A stretch of 64,000 nt of DNA from Bacillota bacterium (GTDB lineage Bacteria > Bacillota > Negativicutes > Sporomusales > UBA7701): NCBI GenBank assembly GCA_023415775.1, contig JAEZJM010000011.1, forward strand, positions 1-64,000, written 5' to 3'. Shown here piece by piece: positions 1-7,029 of this stretch. The position numbers and the translations under genes are program-made. The notes below the pieces were generated by a model. It did no database searches and was not told the origin of the DNA. It worked only from the letters and a program-made list of their open reading frames with translations. Numbering within the stretch: position 1 is the first letter of the stretch; every line of letters starts with the position of its first letter.

Positions 1-275
1 ACGCCGCCTGGGCCGCCGCCTGGGACGCCGCCAGGGCCGCCGCCAGGGCCGCCGCCTGGGACGCCGCCAGGGCCGCCGCCTGGGACGCCGCCAGGGACGC
101 CGCCTGGGCCGCTCAATATCTTATCGTCGAAGACAAGTTGGACTTCGGCAACCCATGGGCGCTATTGATGGAGATATGGGAACTCGGTTACTGGCCGGTA
201 GGCCTAACCAAGGAAGGCCACTTCCTGGTTTACGAACCGAAGATCGGTGATGACGATGCGAAAACGCTATCTTGA
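1..275 (+). CDS. Ala/Trp/Arg tetrapeptide-repeat protein, 5' end cut by window
   Basis: An open frame (codons from position 3) enters from the left edge and stops at TGA 273-275. Its first 37 or so codons are a 12-nt repeat, GCC GCC (T/A)GG G(A/C)C, giving tetrapeptides of the form D/A-A-A-W/R. The remaining ~53 residues are non-repetitive and end with a W-P-V-G-L...F-L-V-Y segment. An alternating AAW/AAR pattern should form an amphipathic helix. Such arrays occur in phage-borne proteins sometimes labelled putative immunity proteins, but I cannot assign a function. The 3' end overlaps the next gene by 29 nt, as in a compact phage operon. The N-terminus is missing, so repeat number and start are unknown. 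Confidence 0.55.
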   Translation, partial: AAWAAAWDAARAAARAAAWDAARAAAWDAARDAAWAAQYLIVEDKLDFGNPWALLMEIWELGYWPVGLTKEGHFLVYEPKIGDDDAKTLS

Positions 276-831
276 ACTCCTGGCCTCTACCGGCCGGCCC
301 GGACGAACCGATCTGGCCTCCTGGCTGGAAAGCACCGACTTCTTCACGGCCCCCGCCAGCACCCAGTACCATGGGGCTCACGAAGGCGGATTACTGGAGC
401 ACAGCCTGGCGGTGTACAAAAACCTCGACCGCATCATCAAAAGCTGCATCTTCGATTATGACGGCTTCATAAAAGACGATACCGCCATAATCGTCGCCCT
501 CCTCCACGATATCTGTAAGGCGGATTTTTACACCGTCAGCACCCGGAACGTTAAAAACGAACAGACCGGCCAATGGGAACGGGTGCCGTATTACGCCATC
601 GAAGATACAATTCCTCTTGGCCACGGCGAGAAAAGCGTCATCCTGGCTATGCGACACATGCCGCTGACCGGTGACGAGATCATGGCCATCCGCTGGCATA
701 TGGCCGGCTTCGATGACACGGCCCGACAATACGCGGGTGGACAAGCCCTGGCCGCCGCCCTGAAAAAGTATCCGCTCATCACCGCCCTATATATGGCCGA
801 CATGGCCGCAACCTATTTTGACGGGAAGTGA
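247..831 (+). CDS. HD-domain phosphohydrolase (phage type)
   Basis: This 194-residue protein has the HD-superfamily metal ligand pattern: His in H-E-G-G-L-L-E-H (residues ~44-51), the HD doublet in L-L-H-D-I-C-K (residues 87-88), later His in G-H-G-E-K and in W-H-M-A-G-F, and a C-terminal Asp (M-A-D-M). The Gly-Gly-Leu-Leu-Glu-His order resembles the HD domain of YhaM-type exonucleases, but no OB-fold is present. Family members hydrolyse phosphate esters, often nucleotides; the substrate here is unknown. Start could be GTG 247, ATG 250 or ATG 256. It lies in the early accessory part of the prophage, 6 nt before the next gene. Confidence 0.75.
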   Translation: MMTMRKRYLELLASTGRPGRTDLASWLESTDFFTAPASTQYHGAHEGGLLEHSLAVYKNLDRIIKSCIFDYDGFIKDDTAIIVALLHDICKADFYTVSTRNVKNEQTGQWERVPYYAIEDTIPLGHGEKSVILAMRHMPLTGDEIMAIRWHMAGFDDTARQYAGGQALAAALKKYPLITALYMADMAATYFDGK

Positions 832-837
832 TCTTCT

Positions 838-2163
838 ATGTCTGGCCGTAAGTCAATCAAATCGTATCGACTCGGCATTCCGGTACCGCCTAAGGGCCGC
901 ACGCCGGCACCAGCGCCTAGCACCTGCCGAGTGACGCAGGGCTATTTCCCGCCGCCCGATGAGGCCCTGGATCTCAGTTGGACGGGGGCGCAGATGATGG
1001 AGGGCTGCCGGCGGGTACCGCAGGAGGAGCTAACCGACGAACTGCGGACGAGGCTGCTGACGGCTGGCCTGACCCTGGCACAGATCGCGGAGCTGTTCTG
1101 CTTCTGTCGGGCCAAGAGAAACCGCATCCGCCAGGAGATGGCCAACTCGCCGGATGATGACCCGGAGGCTGTTCTGGAGCCGCTGGACGATGACGACACG
1201 ATGGAGGACGACGAAATGGCTGCGGCTATCAAGCTCGCGTCTCTCGAAGAGGCGAAGCAGTACGGCATTAAACTGCCGGAGGAGGAGAAAAAGACCATGA
1301 AATTTCATGAAGGTGTTTTGTCGGGGCAAATGGATCCTCGTCAAGCGATAATCAAGTGCGAACCGTCGGATCGCGGCGACATCACCAAAGAAGTTCTGGA
1401 TAAATGCGCCGCTGTGGGGATGACCGCCAAGGAGATCGCTCCGGGGTTCCGCGTCAAAGAATCGTTGATTTACAACGAGTGCTGGCGCAAAAATGTAAAG
1501 TTACTGAAGAAGAATCGTTTTTCGGCGAAGCCTGTCGCCCCGGAAAATACAACGTCGGGAAACGTCTCTGGGGGGGGCACAGGCGTGCAGCCTAAGGACG
1601 ATAAGCAGCCGGCACCCGCCGGCGTCCCGGTACCTCCGGAACCGGTTACGCCGATCGTCGCCGGCGACCTGCTGATGGCCGGCGCGCACACGCCGACACC
1701 GGCCGAACTGGCCGCCATGCTGGAGACTGGTGAACGGCCGACGATCTCGGACGATGAAGCCGTACAGCAGATCATACAGTCATTCCATAACAGTGACGGG
1801 CCGATCAGCCGTCCTGGCATCCGCCCCCGCCGCGTTTACGTCGCCCACCCGCTGCGCGGCGGCAAACTCCAGGACAATATCAACAAGGCCACCGCGATCT
1901 GCAGCAAATACGCGCAGCGCAGCGACATTATCCCGATGTCCCCGATTCACGCATTCTGTTTCGTCGACCCAATGACGCTCAACCAGACCAGGGGCATGGA
2001 AATGTGTTTCGCCCTGCTGGGATCGTGCGACGAGCTCTGGGTACACGGCGAATGGTGGACGTCGGAAGGCTGCCTGGCTGAAATCTGTTGGGCGAGCCTG
2101 CGGGGTATTCCGGTTCGGTTCATGACGGTGCATCCGGTAGTCGAAGGGAGGCAATTGGCGTGA
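838..2163 (+). CDS. phage protein with C-terminal DUF4406/nucleoside deoxyribosyltransferase-like domain
   Basis: The 441-residue product seems composite. Residues ~1-115 and ~120-235 are charged; the second part has a helix-turn-helix-like segment (T-A-K-E-I-A...V-K-E-S-L-I-Y) after a very acidic stretch. A Pro/Thr-rich linker follows. Residues ~330-435 begin R-R-V-Y-V-A-H-P-L-R-G and contain N-I-N-K-A, P-M-S-P-I-H-A-F and C-D-E-L-W-V-H-G, the typical pattern of the DUF4406/nucleoside 2-deoxyribosyltransferase-like Rossmann family. Acting on nucleotides or NAD-like ligands is an inference from that family. It overlaps the next gene by GTGA. A second, different member of this fold sits at 6109-6684. 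Confidence 0.6.
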   Translation: MSGRKSIKSYRLGIPVPPKGRTPAPAPSTCRVTQGYFPPPDEALDLSWTGAQMMEGCRRVPQEELTDELRTRLLTAGLTLAQIAELFCFCRAKRNRIRQEMANSPDDDPEAVLEPLDDDDTMEDDEMAAAIKLASLEEAKQYGIKLPEEEKKTMKFHEGVLSGQMDPRQAIIKCEPSDRGDITKEVLDKCAAVGMTAKEIAPGFRVKESLIYNECWRKNVKLLKKNRFSAKPVAPENTTSGNVSGGGTGVQPKDDKQPAPAGVPVPPEPVTPIVAGDLLMAGAHTPTPAELAAMLETGERPTISDDEAVQQIIQSFHNSDGPISRPGIRPRRVYVAHPLRGGKLQDNINKATAICSKYAQRSDIIPMSPIHAFCFVDPMTLNQTRGMEMCFALLGSCDELWVHGEWWTSEGCLAEICWASLRGIPVRFMTVHPVVEGRQLA

Positions 2164-2519
2164 TCGACAAAGCCATCGAAAAAATTCGCGACGAAATGGT
2201 GGCGAAAACAAACGACACCTACATCCAAGTAGTCGGCGACATGCTGCTGCACCATCTGACTGCCAACCCCGCCGCGGCCGAGAAGGTCATGGCCAGCGGC
2301 AAAACCATTGCCGGCAGCTTGTCTGCGATGAGATCCGCAGCTGAAAAGCAAAAATCGGGCAGCGTTGCGGTGCTGACTGACGCCGAGGGGTTCGCCGTCG
2401 TACTCGAGTATTTCGGAATCAATGGCGTTGCGTCGATCCCTTCGCCGGTACCGGCGGTATCTCCGATGGCGCCTGCTGTCGACTTCGATATTTCTCTGGA
2501 CGACCTGCTGAGAGGTTGA
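2160..2519 (+). CDS. PcfK-like / AcrIIA9-family protein (putative Cas9 inhibitor)
   Basis: A 119-residue protein translated from GTG 2160, which overlaps the previous stop. It begins I-D-K-A-I-E-K-I, has a conserved-looking core (I-Q-V-V-G-D-M-L-L, A-A-A-E-K-V-M, G-K-T-I-A-G-S-L, A-M-R-S-A-A-E-K-Q-K) and the diagnostic block A-V-L-T-D-A-E-G-F-A-V-V-L-E-Y-F-G-I near residue 85. From memory this matches the AcrIIA9 anti-CRISPR family, which overlaps PcfK-like plasmid proteins. AcrIIA9 proteins inhibit type II-A Cas9. The adjacent PcfJ-like gene supports a PcfK/PcfJ pair, as in conjugative plasmid pCF10. Anti-CRISPR activity here is inference; no Cas9 is visible in the window. Confidence 0.65.
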   Translation: MIDKAIEKIRDEMVAKTNDTYIQVVGDMLLHHLTANPAAAEKVMASGKTIAGSLSAMRSAAEKQKSGSVAVLTDAEGFAVVLEYFGINGVASIPSPVPAVSPMAPAVDFDISLDDLLRG

Positions 2520-2523
2520 CGGC

Positions 2524-4125
2524 ATGGATATCAACGAGATCCTGGAGCATTTCCCCGACGACCTGTCCGATGAAATCAAGCAGTATGCAAATGACAGTGT
2601 GTTTCGGTGGAGCCGGTACCTATTCACTCGGCGCGAAGGAAAACGCCAGTACTCCTACTGCACCCATTGCCGGAAAGAAACCGCCAATACCAAGCTGCGG
2701 CACAATAGCCAAGCAAAATGCCCCCAGTGCGGAAGCGGCTGCATTGTCAAAGCGTCCGGCGTCGGCCGAAAGCGGCTGTTGGACGAAGGGTATTTTGTCT
2801 ACTACGAAAAGTCGACATACGACCCGGAGGCCGTTATAGCTAGGGGTATTTACGCGGTACGCGATTATCGCGGCGACTATCGGAAGGTAAAAACCCTCTA
2901 CCTTACCAAGGCTTTTTATCTGTTCCGGCCTGGCCAAGCCCATATGCTCTGCCACAAGCACGGTTACTACGTCACTTGGGACGGTCGGCCCCGGATGGAA
3001 AAGGGCAGCCTCAGTCGTCAATGCAAGTCGGTTTATTCTCTATTTACTCCGATTACGGCAAACGGCTGGGGAGGAAGCAATGACGTTGTTATCAGCTATT
3101 CCAGAAATAGCATCGCGGCAGCTGTGGCCGGCACTCAGTTCCGGTTCAGCACCTGGGAGCAGTACGATCACGGCGACATGACCAAATTTTTCGCCCTGTA
3201 CGCCAAATATCCGTGTGTCGAGTATCTGACAAAGATGGGCTTCGACCATTTGGTGGAGATCAAGCTCGAAGGCGGCAATACCTTTGGTTGCATCAACTGG
3301 CGAGGAAAGACGGTTATGAAGGTTCTGAGGTTGTCGAAAAAAGACCTGCGTGAACTCAAGGCCGCCGATATTCATGTCGACCCGTCGTTTCTCAGATACC
3401 TACAAGTTTCACGAAAAGACGGTTCGAACCTATCGTTCACCGAGATCAAGCAGGTGGATAATGCCATCGGCTGGTGCTATAGCGACCTTCAGAAAATCCT
3501 GAAACGAACCACGCTTCGTCGAGCCTGGGCATATATCACCAAGCAGCTTCCCCTGCTCCGCCCGGATAAAAAACAGGCTTTCTATTCTGAGCAGGCTGTT
3601 TTGCACTCCTGGCGTGACTACCTGGCCGACTGCGTTAAGCTCGACCTTGACCTGACAAACGAGCGAACCCTGTTCCCCCGGAACCTGTATCGAGCACATC
3701 AAAACACGATTAAGCAAGTCCAGCACCAGGCAGATGAGCTGCTTGCCCAAAAACTTGCCGCCAAAGTGGCCGAGCTGCAGAAATACTGCTTCGAGAAATC
3801 GGGGTTGTTTATCCGGCCAGCTGCCGACCAGCACGAACTGATCGCCGAGGGCAAGGCACTGGAACACTGTGTTGGTGGCTATGCCCGGGCCTACGCCGAA
3901 GGTCGGTCCATCATTCTGTTGATCCGCAGCAAGAAACAACCCGAGAAGCCGTTTTTCACGATGGAACTCCATAAAACATATAACGGCAAGATGACAATCA
4001 CCCAATGCCGCGGCCTCCGGAATTGTAACCCCACCGCTGACGTGCAGAAATTCATCGACGCATTCACGGCAGCTCGGCTGCAACCCGAAGAGGAAGTCCG
4101 CGTTCGAGTTACCGTCCCGGCATAA
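2524..4125 (+). CDS. PcfJ-like protein with N-terminal zinc ribbon
   Basis: This 533-residue protein starts 4 nt after the PcfK-like gene. Residues ~46-69 hold two CxxC pairs (C-T-H-C and C-P-Q-C) spaced like a zinc ribbon. The C-terminal third has the PcfJ signature: L-I-A-E-G-K-A-L-E-H-C-V-G-G-Y near residue 440, then S-I-I-L-L-I-R, F-F-T-M-E-L and I-T-Q-C-R-G-L-R-N-C. PcfJ proteins are common on conjugative plasmids, integrative elements and phages. Their biochemical role is not established. The pair with the PcfK-like gene argues that the two act together. RBS spacing is ordinary and there is no sign of damage. Confidence 0.75.
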   Translation: MDINEILEHFPDDLSDEIKQYANDSVFRWSRYLFTRREGKRQYSYCTHCRKETANTKLRHNSQAKCPQCGSGCIVKASGVGRKRLLDEGYFVYYEKSTYDPEAVIARGIYAVRDYRGDYRKVKTLYLTKAFYLFRPGQAHMLCHKHGYYVTWDGRPRMEKGSLSRQCKSVYSLFTPITANGWGGSNDVVISYSRNSIAAAVAGTQFRFSTWEQYDHGDMTKFFALYAKYPCVEYLTKMGFDHLVEIKLEGGNTFGCINWRGKTVMKVLRLSKKDLRELKAADIHVDPSFLRYLQVSRKDGSNLSFTEIKQVDNAIGWCYSDLQKILKRTTLRRAWAYITKQLPLLRPDKKQAFYSEQAVLHSWRDYLADCVKLDLDLTNERTLFPRNLYRAHQNTIKQVQHQADELLAQKLAAKVAELQKYCFEKSGLFIRPAADQHELIAEGKALEHCVGGYARAYAEGRSIILLIRSKKQPEKPFFTMELHKTYNGKMTITQCRGLRNCNPTADVQKFIDAFTAARLQPEEEVRVRVTVPA

Positions 4126-4142
4126 TGAAAGGAGCGTAACCC

Positions 4143-5066
4143 ATGAATGACATTACCATCACCAGAACCGCCGACGTCATCGCGGCGGAGATAAACGGCA
4201 TCAAAGCCCAGACCCGGGCCGTCATGCTCTGCGGTAGCATCGAGATTGGCCGCCGACTGGTCGAAGCCAAGGATATGCTCGAGCATGGCCAGTGGACCGA
4301 CTGGCTGGAGAAATCCGTCGACTACTCGCCCCGGACGGCCCAGAACCTCATGAGGATATTCGAGGAGTACGGCGCCAACCAAATTCCGCTATTCGGCGAC
4401 AACGCAAAAACGCAAACGTTTGCGGATTTGACGTACACCCAGGCCGTCGCCCTGCTGGGCATCCCGGCCGATCAGCGCGAGGCCTTCGCCGAAGATAACG
4501 ACGTCGCCGGTATGTCAACCAGAGAACTGCAGGAAGCCATTCGGAAACAGAAAGAGGCCGAAGACAAGGCAGCCGCGGCGGAACAAAAGGCCAATCAAGC
4601 AGAGGACGCGCGAGCGAAGTTGTCGCTTGAATGGTCTAAGGTATGCGATCAACGAAACGTGGCGCAGCGTAAGGCGGAGACTGCCGAAAAAGCCCTGAAG
4701 GACGCCCAGGACAAGGCCAAGAAGGACATCGACCGCCTGACCACCCAACTGGTCGAGGCAAAAAAGGCCGGTGTTTCCGAAGAAAAACTCGCCGAAATGA
4801 AGGGCGAGCTCGATGAGGCCAAGGAGGAGGTCCGGCGACTCACCGAGCAACTGGCCCAACCGGTCACCGTCGAGGCCACCGTTAAGCCCGACCCTGCGGC
4901 CGTCGCCGTCATGAAGTTCGGCATCCAGTTCGATGCCCTGGTGGTTAACTTCCGCAATCTGCTCGCCGCCCTGGGCGAGATCAAGGACGCCGACGTCGAA
5001 GCCGGCGATAAGTACAAAGGCGTTGTGACCGGCCTGATCGGCAAGATGACGGAGAAGCTGACATGA
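4143..5066 (+). CDS. DUF3102 coiled-coil protein
   Basis: A 307-residue protein, well placed behind AAAGGAG. The N-terminal ~130 residues carry the DUF3102 pattern (I-G-R-R-L-V-E-A-K, H-G-Q-W-T-D-W-L, Y-S-P-R-T-A-Q-N-L-M-R), which resembles a DNA-binding helix-turn-helix unit seen in phage and ICE proteins. Residues ~150-245 are an Ala/Lys/Glu-rich coiled coil. A short globular tail follows. It ends with an ATGA overlap onto the 3D-domain gene. Role in the phage is unknown; DNA or membrane organisation is only a guess from the coiled coil. Confidence 0.7.
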   Translation: MNDITITRTADVIAAEINGIKAQTRAVMLCGSIEIGRRLVEAKDMLEHGQWTDWLEKSVDYSPRTAQNLMRIFEEYGANQIPLFGDNAKTQTFADLTYTQAVALLGIPADQREAFAEDNDVAGMSTRELQEAIRKQKEAEDKAAAAEQKANQAEDARAKLSLEWSKVCDQRNVAQRKAETAEKALKDAQDKAKKDIDRLTTQLVEAKKAGVSEEKLAEMKGELDEAKEEVRRLTEQLAQPVTVEATVKPDPAAVAVMKFGIQFDALVVNFRNLLAALGEIKDADVEAGDKYKGVVTGLIGKMTEKLT

Positions 5067-5593
5067 GGCGGGCGCTGATCGTCGCCCTCATCATTGTCAA
5101 CTGCCTGCTGCTGGCCGGCGCTGTCTACATATTCCCCATCATTATGCACACGGCGGCCGCCGTCCTGGAGCAGGCGACGCTGACCCAGCAGGCTCATGAG
5201 CGCATCGATGTTCTGGAGCGGGCCCTGCGCTTCAACACGACGCCGGGGCCGAGCCGGGGCGGTGCCCGGATGATGAAAGTCACGGCCTATACCGCCGGCT
5301 CCGAATCAACCGGAAAAGCCCCCGGCCACCGCGCCTACGGCATCACGTCCGCCGGGTACCGCCTGACCGACGCCGACGCCTGGCGGGTGGCGGCCGCCGA
5401 TCCGGAGCACTACCCGGCCGGAACCAGGATTTACGTCGCCGGCGTCGGCCTGGTGACGGTCAAGGATACCGGCAGCGATGTCCGGGGCCCGGACCATATC
5501 GACATATTCGTGGGCATGACTGCCGTACACGAGGCCTGGGAGTGGGGCGTACGGCGGGTACCTGCCCGGATTATTGGGAGGGTTGAGCTGTGA
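5063..5593 (+). CDS. membrane-anchored 3D-domain (RlpA-like double-psi barrel) protein
   Basis: The 176-residue product begins with R-R then a hydrophobic segment (~residues 4-28), which should export or anchor it with the rest outside the cytoplasmic membrane. The C-terminal domain has the 3D motif: T-A-Y-T-A-G, Y-G-I-T-S-A-G, Y-P-A-G-T-R-I-Y and K-D-T-G...H-I-D-I-F, which supply the conserved acidic residues of this family. 3D domains act on peptidoglycan (lytic transglycosylase-related). In a prophage early region it could modify the wall of the lysogen or help at infection. It overlaps both neighbours by ATGA, so it is translationally coupled. Confidence 0.7.
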   Translation: MRRALIVALIIVNCLLLAGAVYIFPIIMHTAAAVLEQATLTQQAHERIDVLERALRFNTTPGPSRGGARMMKVTAYTAGSESTGKAPGHRAYGITSAGYRLTDADAWRVAAADPEHYPAGTRIYVAGVGLVTVKDTGSDVRGPDHIDIFVGMTAVHEAWEWGVRRVPARIIGRVEL

Positions 5594-5784
5594 ACCTTGA
5601 TATCGAGCTCGCCGTTCAGGCCATGAAAGACGGATTCTGCGGCATCCATGCGGCGCAGGGGAAGATGACGCCGGCGGACGCCGGCAACATATGGACGGGC
5701 AACAAAAAAATAGCCGTCTGCCGAGAATGTGCTCACGCAGTCCGGCGAGAGGCTGTAAGGGAGAAAGGACGGTCTAGCCGATGA
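5590..5784 (+). CDS. small Cys-containing phage protein
   Basis: A 64-residue GTG-started protein, coupled to the previous gene by a GTGA overlap. It has three Cys (F-C-G-I-H and C-R-E-C-A-H), so a C...CxxC metal site is possible, followed by an Arg-rich tail. No family recognised. Position inside an unbroken chain of overlapping short genes supports its reality. Confidence 0.5.
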   Translation: MNLDIELAVQAMKDGFCGIHAAQGKMTPADAGNIWTGNKKIAVCRECAHAVRREAVREKGRSSR

Positions 5785-5888
5785 TCATGAGCCATTCCCG
5801 CGCCTGGCGCCGCCAGCGCACCAGGGATATACTGCGGAGACTGCCGGCGAGGTTCTGGCTCATTCCCGGAAAGGGCGTGAAGCTGTGA
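5781..5888 (+). CDS. very small basic phage protein (35 aa)
   Basis: A 35-residue frame with ATG at 5781 overlapping the previous stop (ATGA) and a stop overlapping the next GTG start (GTGA). AGAAAGGA lies 10-15 nt upstream. The product is strongly basic (clustered Arg: W-R-R-Q-R and L-R-R-L). It is shorter than usual gene-calling cutoffs, but the two four-base overlaps and the RBS make translation likely. Function unknown; a nucleic-acid or membrane contact is conceivable from the charge. Confidence 0.5.
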   Translation: MIMSHSRAWRRQRTRDILRRLPARFWLIPGKGVKL

Positions 5889-6112
5889 GCGATTGGCTTG
5901 CTTCAAGAAAAGGCCGATATTCTGTCGGCGCATTCGGGGTGTGGGGCGGCCTAATGTTCAACTTCATTGAGACGTGGTATTTCGGCTGGAACTTGAAGCC
6001 GCAATCACCGGCAGAAATGATGTGCGACTATATCGCCAATGTGGCTATGGTGAGCGGGATGCTGATAATCGTTTATATCACTCTATTCCAGGAAAAGGAG
6101 AACCAGAAATGA
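5885..6112 (+). CDS. small two-helix membrane protein
   Basis: A 75-residue GTG-started product with a probable membrane segment near residues 14-34 (G-A-F-G-V-W-G-G-L-M-F-N-F-I) and a second near 49-67 (I-A-N-V-A-M-V-S-G-M-L-I-I-V-Y-I). It overlaps both neighbours by four bases. No family recognised. A role in superinfection exclusion or in membrane modification of the lysogen is possible but unsupported. Confidence 0.5.
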   Translation: MSDWLASRKGRYSVGAFGVWGGLMFNFIETWYFGWNLKPQSPAEMMCDYIANVAMVSGMLIIVYITLFQEKENQK

Positions 6113-6684
6113 AAATCTACGTCGCCAGCTCATGGCGTAACGAGATTCAGCAAGAAATCGTGCGACTGCTGCGCGAGGTCGGCCATGAGGTTTACGACTT
6201 CAAAAATCCGGCCCCAGGCAACAACGGTTTTCACTGGTCGGAGATCGAGCCGAACTGGAAGACTTGGACGCCCCAGCAGTTCAGAGAAAACCTCAAGCAT
6301 CCCGTTGCCGTGGCCGGATTCTGGTCCGACATGGATGCTCTGGAGGAGTGCGACGTGTGTGTCCTGGTCCTGCCATGCGGCCGCAGCGCTCATCTCGAAG
6401 CCGGTTGGGCAATCGGGCAGGAAAAGCCGACGATAATACTCCTGGCCGAAAATATGGAGCCTGAGCTGATGTATTTGGTGGCACCATTCCTCTGTATCGA
6501 TATCCCCGAGCTGCTGGCCACGGTCGAGGAAATCAAAAAGGAATTCCGTCGCTGCCGAGTGTGCGGATGCACCGACGATGAAGCCTGCCCTGGTGGGTGT
6601 CATTGGGTAGAAGATGACCTATGCAGCAGATGCGTGGAGGCGGCTCGCACCGCCGACCTTATCGACAAGGAGGGACTGGAATGA
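6109..6684 (+). CDS. nucleoside 2-deoxyribosyltransferase-like protein with C-terminal Cys cluster
   Basis: A 191-residue protein from ATG 6109. It opens M-K-I-Y-V-A-S-S-W-R-N, then has G-H-E-V-Y-D-F, a long loop ending F-W-S-D-M-D-A-L-E-E-C-D-V-C-V-L-V-L-P-C-G-R-S and H-L-E-A-G-W-A-I-G, typical of the nucleoside 2-deoxyribosyltransferase/TIR-like Rossmann fold with a catalytic-type Glu in the H-L-E-A-G motif. Residues ~145-175 add a Cys cluster (C-R-V-C-G-C, C-P-G-G-C, C-S-R-C) that probably binds zinc. Members of this fold cleave N-glycosidic bonds of nucleosides or NAD; the true substrate is unknown. It is flanked by four-base overlaps. Confidence 0.65.
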   Translation: MKIYVASSWRNEIQQEIVRLLREVGHEVYDFKNPAPGNNGFHWSEIEPNWKTWTPQQFRENLKHPVAVAGFWSDMDALEECDVCVLVLPCGRSAHLEAGWAIGQEKPTIILLAENMEPELMYLVAPFLCIDIPELLATVEEIKKEFRRCRVCGCTDDEACPGGCHWVEDDLCSRCVEAARTADLIDKEGLE

Positions 6685-6839
6685 TCGCCTGGTACTGGCT
6701 CATAATCGCCGCCATGCTCGGCGGAATGTTCGGCGCCATCATCGCCGCCATCTGTATCGCCGGCGGCAAGGCCGACGCGCATATTAACAACTGGCCTGCA
6801 CCGCCGACACTACCGCCGGGAGGTAAGCACCATGCCTAA
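6681..6839 (+). CDS. single-pass membrane peptide
   Basis: A 52-residue protein beginning at ATG 6681 (ATGA overlap with the previous gene). Residues ~2-27 are one hydrophobic, Ala/Ile/Gly-rich membrane helix; the rest is polar and Pro-rich. Its 3' end overlaps the next start by 8 nt. No family recognised. Confidence 0.45.
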   Translation: MIAWYWLIIAAMLGGMFGAIIAAICIAGGKADAHINNWPAPPTLPPGGKHHA

Positions 6840-7029
6840 ACCCGCCAATACCCCCCCCAGATTATGTAAAGATTGCGCCCACTATCTGACGGGTATCTAT
6901 TACGAGCCGGTGTGCTACGAGCTTGTCTTCCGAGACGGCAGGAAATGGGCGCACAAGCGCACCCCGAGGAACAGGGCCTGTCCTAAGTTTAAAGAAAGGA
7001 ACGATTCGCATGTCTCTCAAGATCAATAA
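6832..7029 (+). CDS. small Cys4 phage protein
   Basis: A 65-residue protein with C-K-D-C-A-H-Y near the start, a Cys in E-P-V-C-Y-E and a last one in R-A-C-P-K-F, consistent with a single four-Cys metal site. Similar short Cys proteins are common in phage early operons. Its last 20 nt overlap the start of the RecF/SbcC-like gene, whose RBS lies inside this frame. Confidence 0.5.
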   Translation: MPKPANTPPRLCKDCAHYLTGIYYEPVCYELVFRDGRKWAHKRTPRNRACPKFKERNDSHVSQDQ

